From: Terriglobia bacterium
Lineage (GTDB): Bacteria > Acidobacteriota > Terriglobia > Bryobacterales > Bryobacteraceae
Reading direction: 5' to 3'
Assembly: GCA_021324615.1 (NCBI GenBank)
Contig: JAJPIT010000080.1
Coordinates: 48,511 to 112,510 of the forward strand
DNA length: 64,000 bases
The notes under the pieces are model-generated. The model saw only the letters and a list, made by a program, of their open reading frames with translations. It was not told where the DNA came from and searched no databases. This document shows, piece after piece, positions 8,564 to 17,338 of the stretch. The stretch's first letter is position 1. Each line of letters begins with the position of its first letter. A program made the position numbers and the translations under genes.

Positions 8564-9382
8564 TCAACGCTTCCTCGCCAGAATTTCCGCGGCGGCGTCG
8601 GAAATCTCATTCACCAGAAAACCCATTTTCGGATGGGAAGGTTCGAAATCGCGCGGCAGATCGTAATCCGCCAGCGTTTCGCTGGTCGCGGGCCCCACCG
8701 AGGCCACCACCGTCCGCCTCAGCCCCGCGCGAACGGCGTCTTCCAGTCCCATCTCCGCGGCGATCCTGAGCAGATGCGGAACCTGGATGGACGTGGTGAA
8801 CAGAACCACGTCGAAACGATCATCGCAGAGGCCGCGAACGGCCTCGCGCAGCGGCCCGGTGTCTTCGGGGAGATCCCATCGATAAACAGGAACCGGGGTC
8901 ACTTCGGCGCCGCGGCGGCGCAGCCCATCGATCAGCTCCGGGTTATCGCGGCCGTATTCCTGCACCGCGATTTTCCGTTCCGGACGGCCATCGACCGCGG
9001 CCAGAACTTCCCGCCAGGTGTTCGGCTCGGGAACCACCACCGAAGCCGGCACGCCCCATTCGCGCAGCACCGCCAGCGGCTTTGATCCCCGCACGACCGT
9101 GGTGAGCCCGCCCAGCGCGGCGGCGAAGCTGCCGGCCGGGTGACGCGTCTCGATCACCTGCGCCAGCAGCCGCGTTCCCACGCCGGTCAGCAGGATCATC
9201 ATCTCAAACTGGCGTGAAAAAAGGCGTTCGGCAAACGCGAACGCCTCGGAATTTTCGGCAAGCGGAACTTCGCGCATCGAAGGCGCGACAAACGGCTCCC
9301 CGCCGCGGGCCCGGATCAGCCGTTCCATCTCGCGGCCGCGGCGGCTTTCAAGCGACAGGACCCGGAGACCGTCGAACGGCAT
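8564..9382 (-). CDS. hemD: Uroporphyrinogen-III synthase
   Basis: The 272-residue product fits the HemD fold of two Rossmann-like lobes. The first lobe has L-S-L-E-S-R-R and the second has D-V-V-L-F-T-T-S-I-Q-V and S-V-G-P-A-T-S-E-T-L, the conserved stretch where the tetrapyrrole binds. The enzyme closes and rearranges hydroxymethylbilane into uroporphyrinogen III for haem. It sits between a haem c protein gene and the F0 genes, all on the minus strand with gaps under 25 bp. HemD sequences are poorly conserved, so the call rests on these motifs and the length. Confidence 0.88.
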   Translation of the reverse strand: MPFDGLRVLSLESRRGREMERLIRARGGEPFVAPSMREVPLAENSEAFAFAERLFSRQFEMMILLTGVGTRLLAQVIETRHPAGSFAAALGGLTTVVRGSKPLAVLREWGVPASVVVPEPNTWREVLAAVDGRPERKIAVQEYGRDNPELIDGLRRRGAEVTPVPVYRWDLPEDTGPLREAVRGLCDDRFDVVLFTTSIQVPHLLRIAAEMGLEDAVRAGLRRTVVASVGPATSETLADYDLPRDFEPSHPKMGFLVNEISDAAAEILARKR

Positions 9383-9403
9383 CGGTTCCAGGTTAACCGA
9401 TCC

Positions 9404-9775
9404 TTACTGGGCGGGCTTCGGTTCGGGAGCGGTTTTGGGCTCGGTCTCCCCGCGGTGGCAGGTGTAGCAGGTCACGTGCATCTTGCCGTCGGGGAAGTTG
9501 GCGTTGATCTTCTCCGACATCTCGATCATGTGCCGCGCGATCTCCTTCTTGGGATTTTCATCGCTGGCGAAATTGCCCTGCACGTGGCAGTAGTTGCACT
9601 GCACGCCGAGGCCGGTGGTGAAAGCGCGCATGATCTGGCGGACCTGGGCGCCGTCGGTGACCTTCAACACTTTCAGGTTGGTGGGCGGCGGAGGAGCCTT
9701 CTTTTCCTTCTTGGGCGCCTCTTGCTGGGCGCACAGCGGGATCAGGAGAAACAGAGTGGTGACAAGTAGGCGCAT
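9404..9775 (-). CDS. Secreted dihaem-type c cytochrome (reaction-centre cytochrome-like)
   Basis: This 123-residue protein begins with a signal peptide (about residues 1-16) and has two haem-binding motifs, C-N-Y-C-H at 60-64 and C-Y-T-C-H at 103-107. A helix with R-H-M-I-E-M-S-E-K-I between them can supply a methionine ligand, as in photosynthetic reaction-centre cytochrome subunits. Small proteins of this kind are common in non-photosynthetic Acidobacteria and presumably carry electrons in the periplasm. A perfect TATAAT box lies just before the start codon and may serve the whole downstream hemD-atp run. Confidence 0.88.
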   Translation of the reverse strand: MRLLVTTLFLLIPLCAQQEAPKKEKKAPPPPTNLKVLKVTDGAQVRQIMRAFTTGLGVQCNYCHVQGNFASDENPKKEIARHMIEMSEKINANFPDGKMHVTCYTCHRGETEPKTAPEPKPAQ

Positions 9776-9783
9776 CAGGCGAC

Positions 9784-9789
9784 ATTATA
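9784..9789 (-). promoter_or_regulatory. -10 box of the cytochrome/hemD/atp operon
   Basis: A perfect TATAAT on the minus strand ends 8 nt before the cytochrome ATG at 9775, which would put the transcript start almost on the start codon. No convincing -35 box is seen 16-18 nt upstream. Confidence 0.5.
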
Positions 9790-9843
9790 CACAATCCCCG
9801 GATCCGGTGGCGGCCGGCGCGCGGGTCTCCCCGGCCGCGCTCT

Positions 9844-10716
9844 TCACAACTCCCGGTACGGCTCGACGTGCACCAGAACATCCTCCACCCAGCGCACGCT
9901 CGCTTTAATGCGATTCTTGACGCTTCGCGCGATCTCGTGCGATTCGCGTACGGTCAGATCCGGGTCGACTTCCAGATGAAGATCGACATGATAGCGCAAC
10001 CCCGTTTTCCGTGCGAAACATTTTTCGATGCCGCAAGCGCCCGGCACCTGCATCGCCGCCGCGCGAATCTCCGCCATCTGCGCCTCGTCCGGCATGGTGT
10101 CCATCAGGTGCAGAACGGTTTCGCGCACGACGCGGAAGCCGAGGAAAATCACGATCAGGCCGATGGCGACGCCGCCGTAATGATCGGCGGCGGAAAAGTC
10201 CCCGCCTCCGAACACGGACAGCGCCACCGCGGCCAGCCCCACGGCTCCGGAAAGCATATCCACCGCGTCGTGCGAGGAGTCAGCCTTCAACCCGGAACTG
10301 CCGCTGGCGCGGCTCATCCGCACTTTGGCCGCGAACAGAATCGCTTTCACCGCCACCGATCCGGCCAGCGGCCACAGCGCAAAAGCCGCCGGCCGCCCCC
10401 GCAAGGCGCGCGTCTGCCACGCGTTCAAACTGATCGCCGTTCCCGAGGCGACCAGCACCACCCCGATGGCCAACCCCACCAGAATTTCAAAGCGCCCATG
10501 CCCGTACGGATGCTCCTTATCGGCCGGCTTGGCGGCGATCCACAAGCCGATGAAAACCATCCCCGAGGTGAAGAAATCGGCCGCCGATTCCAGGCCATCG
10601 GAAACCAGCGCGACCGACCGCGCGGCGATTCCGGCCGTGATCTTGACCGCGGCCAGCGCCGCGCTGATCAGGATGCTGAGAAGAGCTACCCGGCGGGCGA
10701 GGCGCTCGGCGGACAT
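9844..10716 (-). CDS. Cation diffusion facilitator family metal exporter
   Basis: From ATG 10716 the product is 290 residues; ATG 10734 is an alternative. CDF proteins export Zn2+, Co2+, Mn2+ or Fe2+ in exchange for protons. The sequence shows D-G-L-E-S-A-A-D in membrane helix 2 and S-S-H-D-A-V-D in helix 5, the two halves of the metal site, and H-P-Y-G-H-G-R-F-E between helices. A C-terminal cytoplasmic domain follows with D-L-H-L-E-V-D and H-V-E-P near the end. The first site residue is D rather than H, seen in Mn/Fe-type members, but metal choice cannot be fixed from this. The start lies close to or overlaps the start of the divergent EEP gene. Confidence 0.9.
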   Translation of the reverse strand: MSAERLARRVALLSILISAALAAVKITAGIAARSVALVSDGLESAADFFTSGMVFIGLWIAAKPADKEHPYGHGRFEILVGLAIGVVLVASGTAISLNAWQTRALRGRPAAFALWPLAGSVAVKAILFAAKVRMSRASGSSGLKADSSHDAVDMLSGAVGLAAVALSVFGGGDFSAADHYGGVAIGLIVIFLGFRVVRETVLHLMDTMPDEAQMAEIRAAAMQVPGACGIEKCFARKTGLRYHVDLHLEVDPDLTVRESHEIARSVKNRIKASVRWVEDVLVHVEPYREL

Positions 10717-10733
10717 TCGATTCGATTGTCGCA

Positions 10734-11633
10734 TTGCCGACGCGACTTTTCTTCCACACCGCCGGCCCCGGCGTGCGAAGCTGGAATTTGAGCGGACCCT
10801 TACCGGAGATTCTGACCGGCGATTTTGCTCCGGCCGGCCTGCGTTTTGGACCGCCACGCGCCATTCGCGTGGTCGATTGGAACATCGACCGCGGCCAGGA
10901 TCTGCCCGGCATCCTTAAATTCCTGGCCGGCGCCGGCGCCGATCTGCTCCTGCTCCAGGAGGTCGACGTCAACACCAGACGCACCGGCCGCCTGAACATC
11001 GCCGAGGAGATCGCCCGCAGCCTGAAGATGAACTACGTCTGGGCCCGCGAGTTTCAGGAGCTGGCGCAGGGCGCGCCGGACGCGCCCGCCTATATCGGAC
11101 AGGCCACGCTGGCCCGCTGGCCGCTTGCCAAGCCGCGCGTTCTCCGCTTCGCACATCAGTCCAGCTTCTGGGCGCCGCGCTGGTTTCTGCCGCGGACTCC
11201 TCCTTTTCAGGCCCGCTCCGGCGGGCGCATCGCCCTGATCACCGAAGGCGCCGGGCTCATCACCTATAACCTGCATCTGGAGAGCCGGCATGGCATGCCT
11301 CTTCACGTCGGCAGCGACGCGCTGCGCCTGGCCCAGATCCAGGAGATCCTCTCCGATGCCCGCCGCTATCCGCCCGGCGCGCCGCTGGTGGTCTCCGGCG
11401 ATTTCAACCTCAACCCCGCCTACCCAAAACCGGCCGCCGCCATGCGCGAGGCCGGCTTCACCGGCGTCCTCGGACCCCGTCCGGAGGCGACCACCCATCT
11501 TCTGTTCGTGCGCGGCCCCGCCGTCGATTCCGCCTTCCTGCGCGGCCCGCTACAGGCCAGCGCGGCAAAAATTCACCGCGGCGTCCGCGCCTCCGATCAC
11601 TTCCCGGTCAGCTTCACGCTGCTGCTGGGCTGA
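10734..11633 (+). CDS. Endonuclease/exonuclease/phosphatase-family protein
   Basis: The 299-residue frame begins at TTG; in-frame GTG 10773 or TTG 10788 are possible starts. The core has the EEP metal and catalytic motifs in order: V-V-D-W-N-I, L-L-L-Q-E-V-D, I-T-Y-N-L-H-L-E-S, V-S-G-D-F-N-L-N and a final S-D-H-F-P-V. These serve a Mg2+-dependent phosphodiesterase centre as in exonuclease III and DNase I relatives. There is no signal peptide. Substrate could be nucleic acid or a phospholipid head group, and I cannot choose. It diverges from the CDF gene with essentially no gap. Confidence 0.85.
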   Translation: MPTRLFFHTAGPGVRSWNLSGPLPEILTGDFAPAGLRFGPPRAIRVVDWNIDRGQDLPGILKFLAGAGADLLLLQEVDVNTRRTGRLNIAEEIARSLKMNYVWAREFQELAQGAPDAPAYIGQATLARWPLAKPRVLRFAHQSSFWAPRWFLPRTPPFQARSGGRIALITEGAGLITYNLHLESRHGMPLHVGSDALRLAQIQEILSDARRYPPGAPLVVSGDFNLNPAYPKPAAAMREAGFTGVLGPRPEATTHLLFVRGPAVDSAFLRGPLQASAAKIHRGVRASDHFPVSFTLLLG

Positions 11634-11693
11634 TCCGGCAAGCCGGAGCAAAAGGGCAGGAAACCCGTTATACTCGAACCTCAGGAGAATTCC

Positions 11694-12743
11694 ATGTCAC
11701 GCCTCATGCTCGCCGCCGTCCTGGCGGCCGCCGCCTTTGCCGGCAACGAACCTAATTCTCAGCCAAACCCGTATCAAACCATTAAGGGATGGTATCACCT
11801 GCCCGAGGGACGAACCATGGGATCGACCAGCTCGGTCGCCGTCGACTCGAAAGGCCATATCTGGGTTGCCGACCGGTGCGGCAAAAATTCCTGCGCCGGC
11901 TCGGATCTGAATCCCATCTTCGAGTTCGACGAGTCCGGCAAAATGCTCAAGAACTTCGGCGCGGGGATGTTCATCTTCCCGCACGGAATGTTCATCGACA
12001 AGCACGACAACGTGTGGATCGCCGATCAACTGGGCCACATCGTGGTCGAGTTTTCCCCCGAAGGCAAAACGCTGATGACCCTCGGCCAGAAGGGCGTTCC
12101 CGGCCAGGGCGAGGATGGAATTAATCAGCCGACCTCGGTCGCTATCGCCCCAAACGGGGACATCTTCATCTCGCAGGGCCACGAGAGCCGGCGCGGCGAA
12201 GGCCCCGCCGATATTTTGAAATTTTCCAAGGACGGAAAATTCATCAAGCGCTTCGGCGGCCACGGCTCCGGGCCCGGCCAGCTCGAGATGCCGCACAGCA
12301 TCAGCTTCGATACGAAAGGACGGCTGTTCGTCGCCGACCGCCAGAATAACCGCATCGAAATTTTCGATCAGGACGGCAAATACCTCGACCAGTGGACCCA
12401 GTTCGGCCGCCCGAGCGGCGTCTTCATCGACCAGCACGACGTCATCTACGTCGCCGATTCGGAGTCGCAAAGCGTGAAGCCGGATCCCAGTACGTCCAAA
12501 GGCAAGGGCCGCGGCGGCATGAACTCCGACTACGGCTGGAATCCCGGCTGGAAGCGCGGAATCCGCGTGGGCAACGCGAAAACGGGCGAGGTGACCGCGT
12601 TCATTCCCGACCCCGACGCCGAGGATCTGAACGTCCGCCATCCGGCCACCACCGGCGCTGAGGGCGTCACGGCCGATCGCCACGGCAATATCTACGGCGC
12701 CGAAGTCGGGCCGCGCGACGTAAAGAAGTACGTCAAGAAGTAG
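11694..12743 (+). CDS. Secreted NHL-repeat six-bladed beta-propeller protein
   Basis: The product is 349 residues with a signal peptide (about 1-16). Repeats of the form V-A-V-D-S-K-G-H-I-W-V-A-D, I-S-F-D-T-K-G-R-L-F-V-A-D and G-V-F-I-D-Q-H-D-V-I-Y-V-A-D are NHL blades. The family includes peptidylglycine alpha-hydroxyglycine amidating lyase and many uncharacterised bacterial proteins. A Gly/Lys-rich insert lies near residue 270. A CAGGAG ribosome site precedes the ATG and TATACT (11669-11674) upstream is a likely -10 box. Whether it has enzyme activity or binds ligands is unknown. Confidence 0.85.
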   Translation: MSRLMLAAVLAAAAFAGNEPNSQPNPYQTIKGWYHLPEGRTMGSTSSVAVDSKGHIWVADRCGKNSCAGSDLNPIFEFDESGKMLKNFGAGMFIFPHGMFIDKHDNVWIADQLGHIVVEFSPEGKTLMTLGQKGVPGQGEDGINQPTSVAIAPNGDIFISQGHESRRGEGPADILKFSKDGKFIKRFGGHGSGPGQLEMPHSISFDTKGRLFVADRQNNRIEIFDQDGKYLDQWTQFGRPSGVFIDQHDVIYVADSESQSVKPDPSTSKGKGRGGMNSDYGWNPGWKRGIRVGNAKTGEVTAFIPDPDAEDLNVRHPATTGAEGVTADRHGNIYGAEVGPRDVKKYVKK

Positions 12744-12808
12744 TGCGCCCCGGAAGGCCGCCGCGGCGGTTTTCCGCCTGAGATTCCGGACGGCGGGCGC
12801 GCACTACT
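12739..12808. repeat. Inverted repeat spanning the NHL-gene stop and the next start
   Basis: An outer arm of 12 nt (12739-12750) pairs with 12795-12808, with a 2-nt insertion on the right side. Inside it are CCGGAA/TTCCGG arms and a 13-nt palindrome GCCGCCGCGGCGG at 12757-12769. No T-run follows, so terminator function is uncertain. Confidence 0.45.
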
Positions 12809-12811
12809 CCA

Positions 12812-14587
12812 GTGGTGCTGTCGCTCGATCATGCCGTGGTGCGCCTGCTGGCGCCGCTGGCCGCCGCCCTGCTGGCCAGCGCGCTCGACGATCTGGCCGT
12901 CGACGCCGCCTGGTGCGCGGCCTGGCTGCACCGCAAGCTCCGCCCGCGCGCCAGTCTCTTCCCGCCCGGCCCGCTCCAGCTCGATTCGGCGCCGCGCCTG
13001 CGCATCGCCATCGTGGTTCCGCTGTGGCAGGAACATGAAGTGATCGGGCGCATGCTCGAACACAACGCCGCCTCCATCCGCTACCCCGGCTATCACATCT
13101 TCTGCGGCGCCTATCCCAACGACGCCCGCACCCAGGCGGCCGTGCGGAGCGCGGCGGAAAAACTCCCCCGCATCCACCTGGTGCTCTGCCCGCACGACGG
13201 CCCCACCTCCAAAGCCGACTGCCTCAACTGGATCTTCCAGCACATCGGCCTCTATGAGGAGCGCTGCCAAACCCGCTTCGACGTCATCGTCATGCACGAC
13301 GCCGAGGACATCATTCATCCCGACGAGTTGCGCTGGATCAACTATTACGCCGCGCGCTACGATTTCATCCAGACGCCGGTGCTTCCGCTGGCGGCTCCGC
13401 TCCGCAACTTCACCCACGGGCTGTACTGCGACGAGTTCGCCGAGTACCACACCCGCGACATGCCGGTCCGCGCGCTGCTCGGCGGATTCGTGCCCGGCGC
13501 CGGCGTGGGAACCGGATTCCGCCGCGCCGCGCTCGAACGGCTGGCCCACGCCGCGGCGAACCACATCTTCGACCCGGAGGCGCTCACCGAGGACTACGAA
13601 AACGGCCTGCGCATGTTCCGGCTGGGATGCGCGCAGGCCTTCGTTCCGCTGGTCCGCTCCGGCCCGCGCCGCGATTTTTGCGCCACCCGCGAATTTTTTC
13701 CGCAAACCTGGTCCGCCGCGCTGCGGCAGCGCACGCGTTGGGTCACCGGCATCGCCCTGCAAGGCTGGCAGCGGCACGGATGGGGCCGCAGTCCCGGCGA
13801 GGCGTACTGGCTGTGGCGCGACCGCAAGGGGCTGATCGCCAATCCGCTCAGCGCCGCGGCCAACTTAATCTTTTTCTACGGAGCGGCCACCCGCATCTGG
13901 ACCCGCGCGACCCCGCTGGCCCTGGCCTTGACCAAGCTCACGCTGGCGGCCGCCGCGCTGCGGGCCGCGGTCCGGCTGGCCGCCAGCGCGCGAATCTACG
14001 GCCCGCGGTTCGCCGCCCTTGCCCCCCTTCGCGCCGTCTACGGCAATCTGCTGAACACCACCGCCGTGCTGTGGGCCGCGGCCCGCTTCGCCCGGGCGCG
14101 CGCGCGGGGCCTCCCGCTCCAGTGGCTCAAGACGGATCACGCCTTTCCGGCGCGCGACGCCCTGCTGGAGCACAAAAGAAAGCTCGGCGAGATTCTGACC
14201 GGTTCCGGTCATCTCTCGGCCGCCGCGCTGAAGTCCGCGCTGGCCACCCAACCCGCCGGCGTCCGGCTGGGCGAGCATCTGGTCCGGCTGGGAGCTCTCG
14301 ACGAAACCACGCTTTACCAGGCGCTGAGCCTGCAACAGGGGCTTCCGCTGAGCGCGCCGCGCCCCGGCGAGATTCGCCTGGAGGTCGCGCGCGCGCTGCC
14401 CGAGCACGTCTCCCGGCGGTGGCGGGTGCTGCCCTTCCGCGTCGCCGGGGGCGGCCTGGATCTGGCCACGCCCGAGATTCCATCGCCGGAGATGGCCGCG
14501 GCCCTCGGCGAATTCACCTCGCTTCAGATACGGTTCCATTTGATGCCGCCGGCGAAGTTCGAGGAGCTGGCGCGGGCGCTGCTGTGA
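12812..14587 (+). CDS. NfrB-like membrane glycosyltransferase fused to a GSPII_E N-terminal-type domain
   Basis: This 591-residue protein starts at GTG. A hydrophobic N-terminus is followed by a family-2 glycosyltransferase domain with V-V-P-L-W-Q-E, a D-x-D-like M-H-D-A-E-D, the T-E-D-Y-E catalytic segment and Q-R-T-R-W that grips the growing glycan. Two or three membrane helices follow. From about residue 455 a domain with L-G-E-H-L-V-R-L-G-A-L resembles the N-terminal domain of type II secretion ATPases, also found in the phage N4 adsorption protein NfrB, where it binds cyclic-di-GMP. The likely role is export of a polysaccharide under c-di-GMP control, which is an inference. No NfrA-like partner is seen nearby. 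Confidence 0.82.
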   Translation: MVLSLDHAVVRLLAPLAAALLASALDDLAVDAAWCAAWLHRKLRPRASLFPPGPLQLDSAPRLRIAIVVPLWQEHEVIGRMLEHNAASIRYPGYHIFCGAYPNDARTQAAVRSAAEKLPRIHLVLCPHDGPTSKADCLNWIFQHIGLYEERCQTRFDVIVMHDAEDIIHPDELRWINYYAARYDFIQTPVLPLAAPLRNFTHGLYCDEFAEYHTRDMPVRALLGGFVPGAGVGTGFRRAALERLAHAAANHIFDPEALTEDYENGLRMFRLGCAQAFVPLVRSGPRRDFCATREFFPQTWSAALRQRTRWVTGIALQGWQRHGWGRSPGEAYWLWRDRKGLIANPLSAAANLIFFYGAATRIWTRATPLALALTKLTLAAAALRAAVRLAASARIYGPRFAALAPLRAVYGNLLNTTAVLWAAARFARARARGLPLQWLKTDHAFPARDALLEHKRKLGEILTGSGHLSAAALKSALATQPAGVRLGEHLVRLGALDETTLYQALSLQQGLPLSAPRPGEIRLEVARALPEHVSRRWRVLPFRVAGGGLDLATPEIPSPEMAAALGEFTSLQIRFHLMPPAKFEELARALL

Positions 14588-14688
14588 GCGCCGCTCCCGC
14601 GTAAGCCGCGCCCGATGCGGCGGAATGCAACGCTCTGCCGGGAATGCCCCGGCCGTGTGCTTTCGCAAAACCGGCCGCCCGGCAAAGC

Positions 14689-15216
14689 CTACGGATTTTC
14701 GGGCAGACCCCGGGCCGCCCTGGGGAATGTGTCGCGGATCAACTGCTGCTCCAGCGGCGAGAACGTTTTCAGCTCGTCGCCGCTCAGCCGCGCCGCGCGC
14801 AGACGCGGCGAAAGAGCCCTCAGATCCTCGATTTCCTGCTGCACCGCCTGGCGACGCTCCGGCGGAAGACTCTGCAACGCCTTCAGGCGCGCGATCCGCC
14901 GCTCCCGCTGCTCCGGAGGGAGCTTGTCCAGATTGGCCAGTTGTTTCTCCACGCGCGCCCGGCGCGCCGCCGGCAGCTTGGATAAAGCCTTTTCGCGCTC
15001 CTCCGGCGGCATCTGCTCGAAGCGCTCCAACTGCTCCACCGGATTCTGCTTTCCCGGATTCGCGTTGGCCCGGTTCGGCCCGCGCGCCGGCGCGTTCTGC
15101 TTGCGCGGCGGAGGCGGAGGCGGAGGTGCGCCCGGCCGCTTCTGCGCCGCCAGCGGAGACACAGCCGCCCACACCAGCATTAACGCCGCCGCGGCGATGT
15201 CCAGGCGCATTCGCAT
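14689..15216 (-). CDS. DUF3106-type secreted protein
   Basis: The product is 175 residues from ATG 15216; a frame to 15402 exists but is an out-of-frame extension over the anti-sigma gene. A signal peptide (about 1-23, ending L-A-A-Q) is followed by a Pro-rich stretch, then Arg/Glu-rich helical repeats of the form L-P-P-E-Q-R-E-R and L-P-P-E-R-R-Q, typical of DUF3106. Function is unknown. It is the last gene of the sigma/anti-sigma operon, 5 bp after the anti-sigma stop, suggesting it is a target or helper of that envelope-stress circuit. The 101 bp between it and the convergent glycosyltransferase gene contain nothing I can identify. Confidence 0.75.
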   Translation of the reverse strand: MRMRLDIAAAALMLVWAAVSPLAAQKRPGAPPPPPPPRKQNAPARGPNRANANPGKQNPVEQLERFEQMPPEEREKALSKLPAARRARVEKQLANLDKLPPEQRERRIARLKALQSLPPERRQAVQQEIEDLRALSPRLRAARLSGDELKTFSPLEQQLIRDTFPRAARGLPENP

Positions 15217-15221
15217 AAAGT

Positions 15222-15695
15222 TTACATCGGATTGACAGGCGCGAGGATATCCAGGTCGTCCAGGGCCTTGGCCACCTGCTCGATATCCACCTGATCGGCA
15301 TGTACCTGCGGGGCGCCGGCCGGATGCGGCACGGTATGCATCATCAGCCCCACCGCCAGCACCGCGCCCGCCACCCCGAGCGAGGCCAGCGGCTTCCACC
15401 ACACCACCGGAGCGGCCGGCTCAAAGATCCGCCGCACCCACTGCTTCCAGGACGGCGCCGCCTGTTCCCGCGCGATCCGCGCATACAGGCGGGCATCAAA
15501 GTCCGCCGATACCTGCGGCGCCTTCCAGCCATCCAGCGCTTCCCACAACTCCATCTGCTTTTCGGCCAGCTCCCGGCAATCCGTACAGCTTTCCAGATGG
15601 CGTTCGACCTCGGCCGCCTGCACCGGATCGAGCGCGCCGGCGCAGTATTCGATCAAAACCCGCGCGCCCTCTTGTGACTGCTTCATGCAACCCAT
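15222..15695 (-). CDS. Zinc-finger anti-sigma factor (membrane-anchored)
   Basis: About 157 residues from ATG 15695; ATG 15686 is equally possible and GGGGAGAAAG precedes both. The N-terminal part has the zinc anti-sigma motif H-L-E-S-C-T-D-C, which would clamp an ECF sigma factor. One membrane helix with S-L-G-V-A-G-A-V-L-A-V-G lies near residue 110, followed by a short periplasmic tail. It lies 19 bp downstream of the ECF sigma gene, the expected partner order. Release on envelope stress is the usual family behaviour but is not shown here. Confidence 0.85.
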   Translation of the reverse strand: MGCMKQSQEGARVLIEYCAGALDPVQAAEVERHLESCTDCRELAEKQMELWEALDGWKAPQVSADFDARLYARIAREQAAPSWKQWVRRIFEPAAPVVWWKPLASLGVAGAVLAVGLMMHTVPHPAGAPQVHADQVDIEQVAKALDDLDILAPVNPM

Positions 15696-15714
15696 CTTTC
15701 TCCCCTCAAAACAA

Positions 15715-16359
15715 CTACGCCATGTGCGCCAGCCGCGACCGGAGCGTTTCATAGGCCCGGAACAACAGCGACTTCACCGCCGACTGCGAACATCCCAGCG
15801 CCCTGGCGATCTGCGCGTAGTCGAGCTCCTCGTATTTATGCAGGATCACCGCCGCGCGCTGTTTTTCCGGCAGCGCCTCGATCGCCCGCCGGATTTCCTT
15901 CAGCCTTACGGCGTGCAACAGCTCCTGCTCTACCGTCGGCTGCCGGTCCGGAACCTGTCTTTCCACCCCGTCCAGCAGCTCCTCATTCAAACTTTCCTGG
16001 CTTTTCTCCTTCTTTCCGTCGCGGATCCAGTTGAGCGCCAGATGTGTGGCGATGCGGAACAGCCAGGTGGTGAACTTCGCGGTCGGCTGGTAGTTGGCGC
16101 GGCTCCGATAAATACGCAGAAAAACTTCCTGCGCCAGCTCCTCTGATACAGCCTGATTCTGAACCATCCGGTACAAAAAATGTACAACCGGCGCGCGGTG
16201 CCGCTCCAGCAGCAGCGCAAAACTGGTCTCATCCCCCCCGCGGACGCGCAGCATCAGCTCGGCGTCGCGTTCCAGGGCGGCAACTGCCTCCATATCCTTG
16301 TTAACCCCAGGATTCACGGAAGGTTGCGCCGCTTCCGCGCCCATCGTCGTCTTACTCAC
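15715..16359 (-). CDS. ECF (SigE-type) RNA polymerase sigma factor
   Basis: From GTG 16359 the product is about 214 residues; ATG 16344 is the alternative start. Region 2 is visible as E-E-L-A-Q-E-V-F-L-R-I-Y and K-F-T-T-W-L-F-R-I-A, and region 4 as L-P-E-K-Q-R-A-A-V-I-L-H and A-L-G-C-S-Q-S-A-V-K-S-L-L-F-R-A, the helix-turn-helix. The GTG start overlaps the end of gpsA, so the sigma factor would be translated together with lipid-synthesis genes. The zinc anti-sigma follows directly. Confidence 0.92.
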   Translation of the reverse strand: MSKTTMGAEAAQPSVNPGVNKDMEAVAALERDAELMLRVRGGDETSFALLLERHRAPVVHFLYRMVQNQAVSEELAQEVFLRIYRSRANYQPTAKFTTWLFRIATHLALNWIRDGKKEKSQESLNEELLDGVERQVPDRQPTVEQELLHAVRLKEIRRAIEALPEKQRAAVILHKYEELDYAQIARALGCSQSAVKSLLFRAYETLRSRLAHMA

Positions 16360-17338
16360 TCTTGAGCGACCGCTCCAGCAGATCGCGGAGCGCCTCCCGC
16401 GGGTTCTTTCCACCGTGCAGAACCGCGTGCATTTGCTGAATAATCGGCAGATCCACGCCGAATTTCACACCCAAGGCGGCGGCGGCCGAGCAGGTCTCCA
16501 CTCCTTCGGCCACCATGGCCATCGATCCCACGATATCCGCCAGGCTGCGCCCCTTGGCTAACTCGATTCCCACCCTGCGGTTGCGGCTCAACTCCCCGCT
16601 GCACGTCAGCACCAGATCGCCCAGGCCGGCCAGCCCCGCCAGCGTCCGCGCCTGGCCGCCCATGGCCACCGCCAGACGCGTAATCTCCGCCAGCCCGCGC
16701 GTGATCAGCGCCGCTAAAGTGTTGTTTCCCAAACCCAAACCCTGGCAAACCCCGGCGCCGATCGCGATCACGTTCTTTAACGCCGCGCCGATCTCCACGC
16801 CAATCATATCCGAGTTCGTGTACAAACGGAAGCACGGCCCGGAAAACGCCCGCTGCACCGCCGCCGCCACCGCTTCCTCCCCCGAGGCGATTACGATGGC
16901 TGCCGGTTCGCCCCGGGCGACCTCGCGCGCAAACGTCGGCCCGGATAACACCGCGATCTTCGCCCGAAACGGTAAAACCTGCTCCATGACCTCGGAGACC
17001 CGCAGCAACGTATCCCGTTCCAGCCCCTTGGTCGCGCTGACGAAAATCATCGAGGGATCGAGATAGGGCGCCGCCGCCGAATAGACGGCGCGCGCGTGGC
17101 GCGACGGCATTACCCCCAGCACGATTTCCGCGCCCGCGGCGCCGCCCAAATCCGACGTGACCTGGACATTTTCCGGCAGCCGGAAACCGGGAAGAAAAAC
17201 GTCGTTCTCGCGCGACGCCCCCAGCCGTCCGGCCAAGTCCTTCTCGAACACCCACAAACGGACCTCGTCAAAACGCGGCGCCAGCGTGATGGCCAGCGCC
17301 GTGCCCCAGCTTCCGCCACCCAAAATCGCCAGCTTCAT
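16352..17338 (-). CDS. gpsA: Glycerol-3-phosphate dehydrogenase [NAD(P)+]
   Basis: The 328-residue product from ATG 17338 makes sn-glycerol 3-phosphate from dihydroxyacetone phosphate for phospholipids. The frame extends to 17473, but the NAD-binding motif I-L-G-G-G-S-W-G-T-A directly follows this ATG. The conserved active-site segment I-G-A-A-L-K-N-V and the lysine-containing S-A-T-K-G-L-E are present, as is S-G-P-T-F-A. It overlaps plsY by an ATGA and the sigma factor gene at its other end, so synthesis of substrate (GpsA) and its acylation (PlsY) are coupled. Confidence 0.96.
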   Translation of the reverse strand: MKLAILGGGSWGTALAITLAPRFDEVRLWVFEKDLAGRLGASRENDVFLPGFRLPENVQVTSDLGGAAGAEIVLGVMPSRHARAVYSAAAPYLDPSMIFVSATKGLERDTLLRVSEVMEQVLPFRAKIAVLSGPTFAREVARGEPAAIVIASGEEAVAAAVQRAFSGPCFRLYTNSDMIGVEIGAALKNVIAIGAGVCQGLGLGNNTLAALITRGLAEITRLAVAMGGQARTLAGLAGLGDLVLTCSGELSRNRRVGIELAKGRSLADIVGSMAMVAEGVETCSAAAALGVKFGVDLPIIQQMHAVLHGGKNPREALRDLLERSLKSE

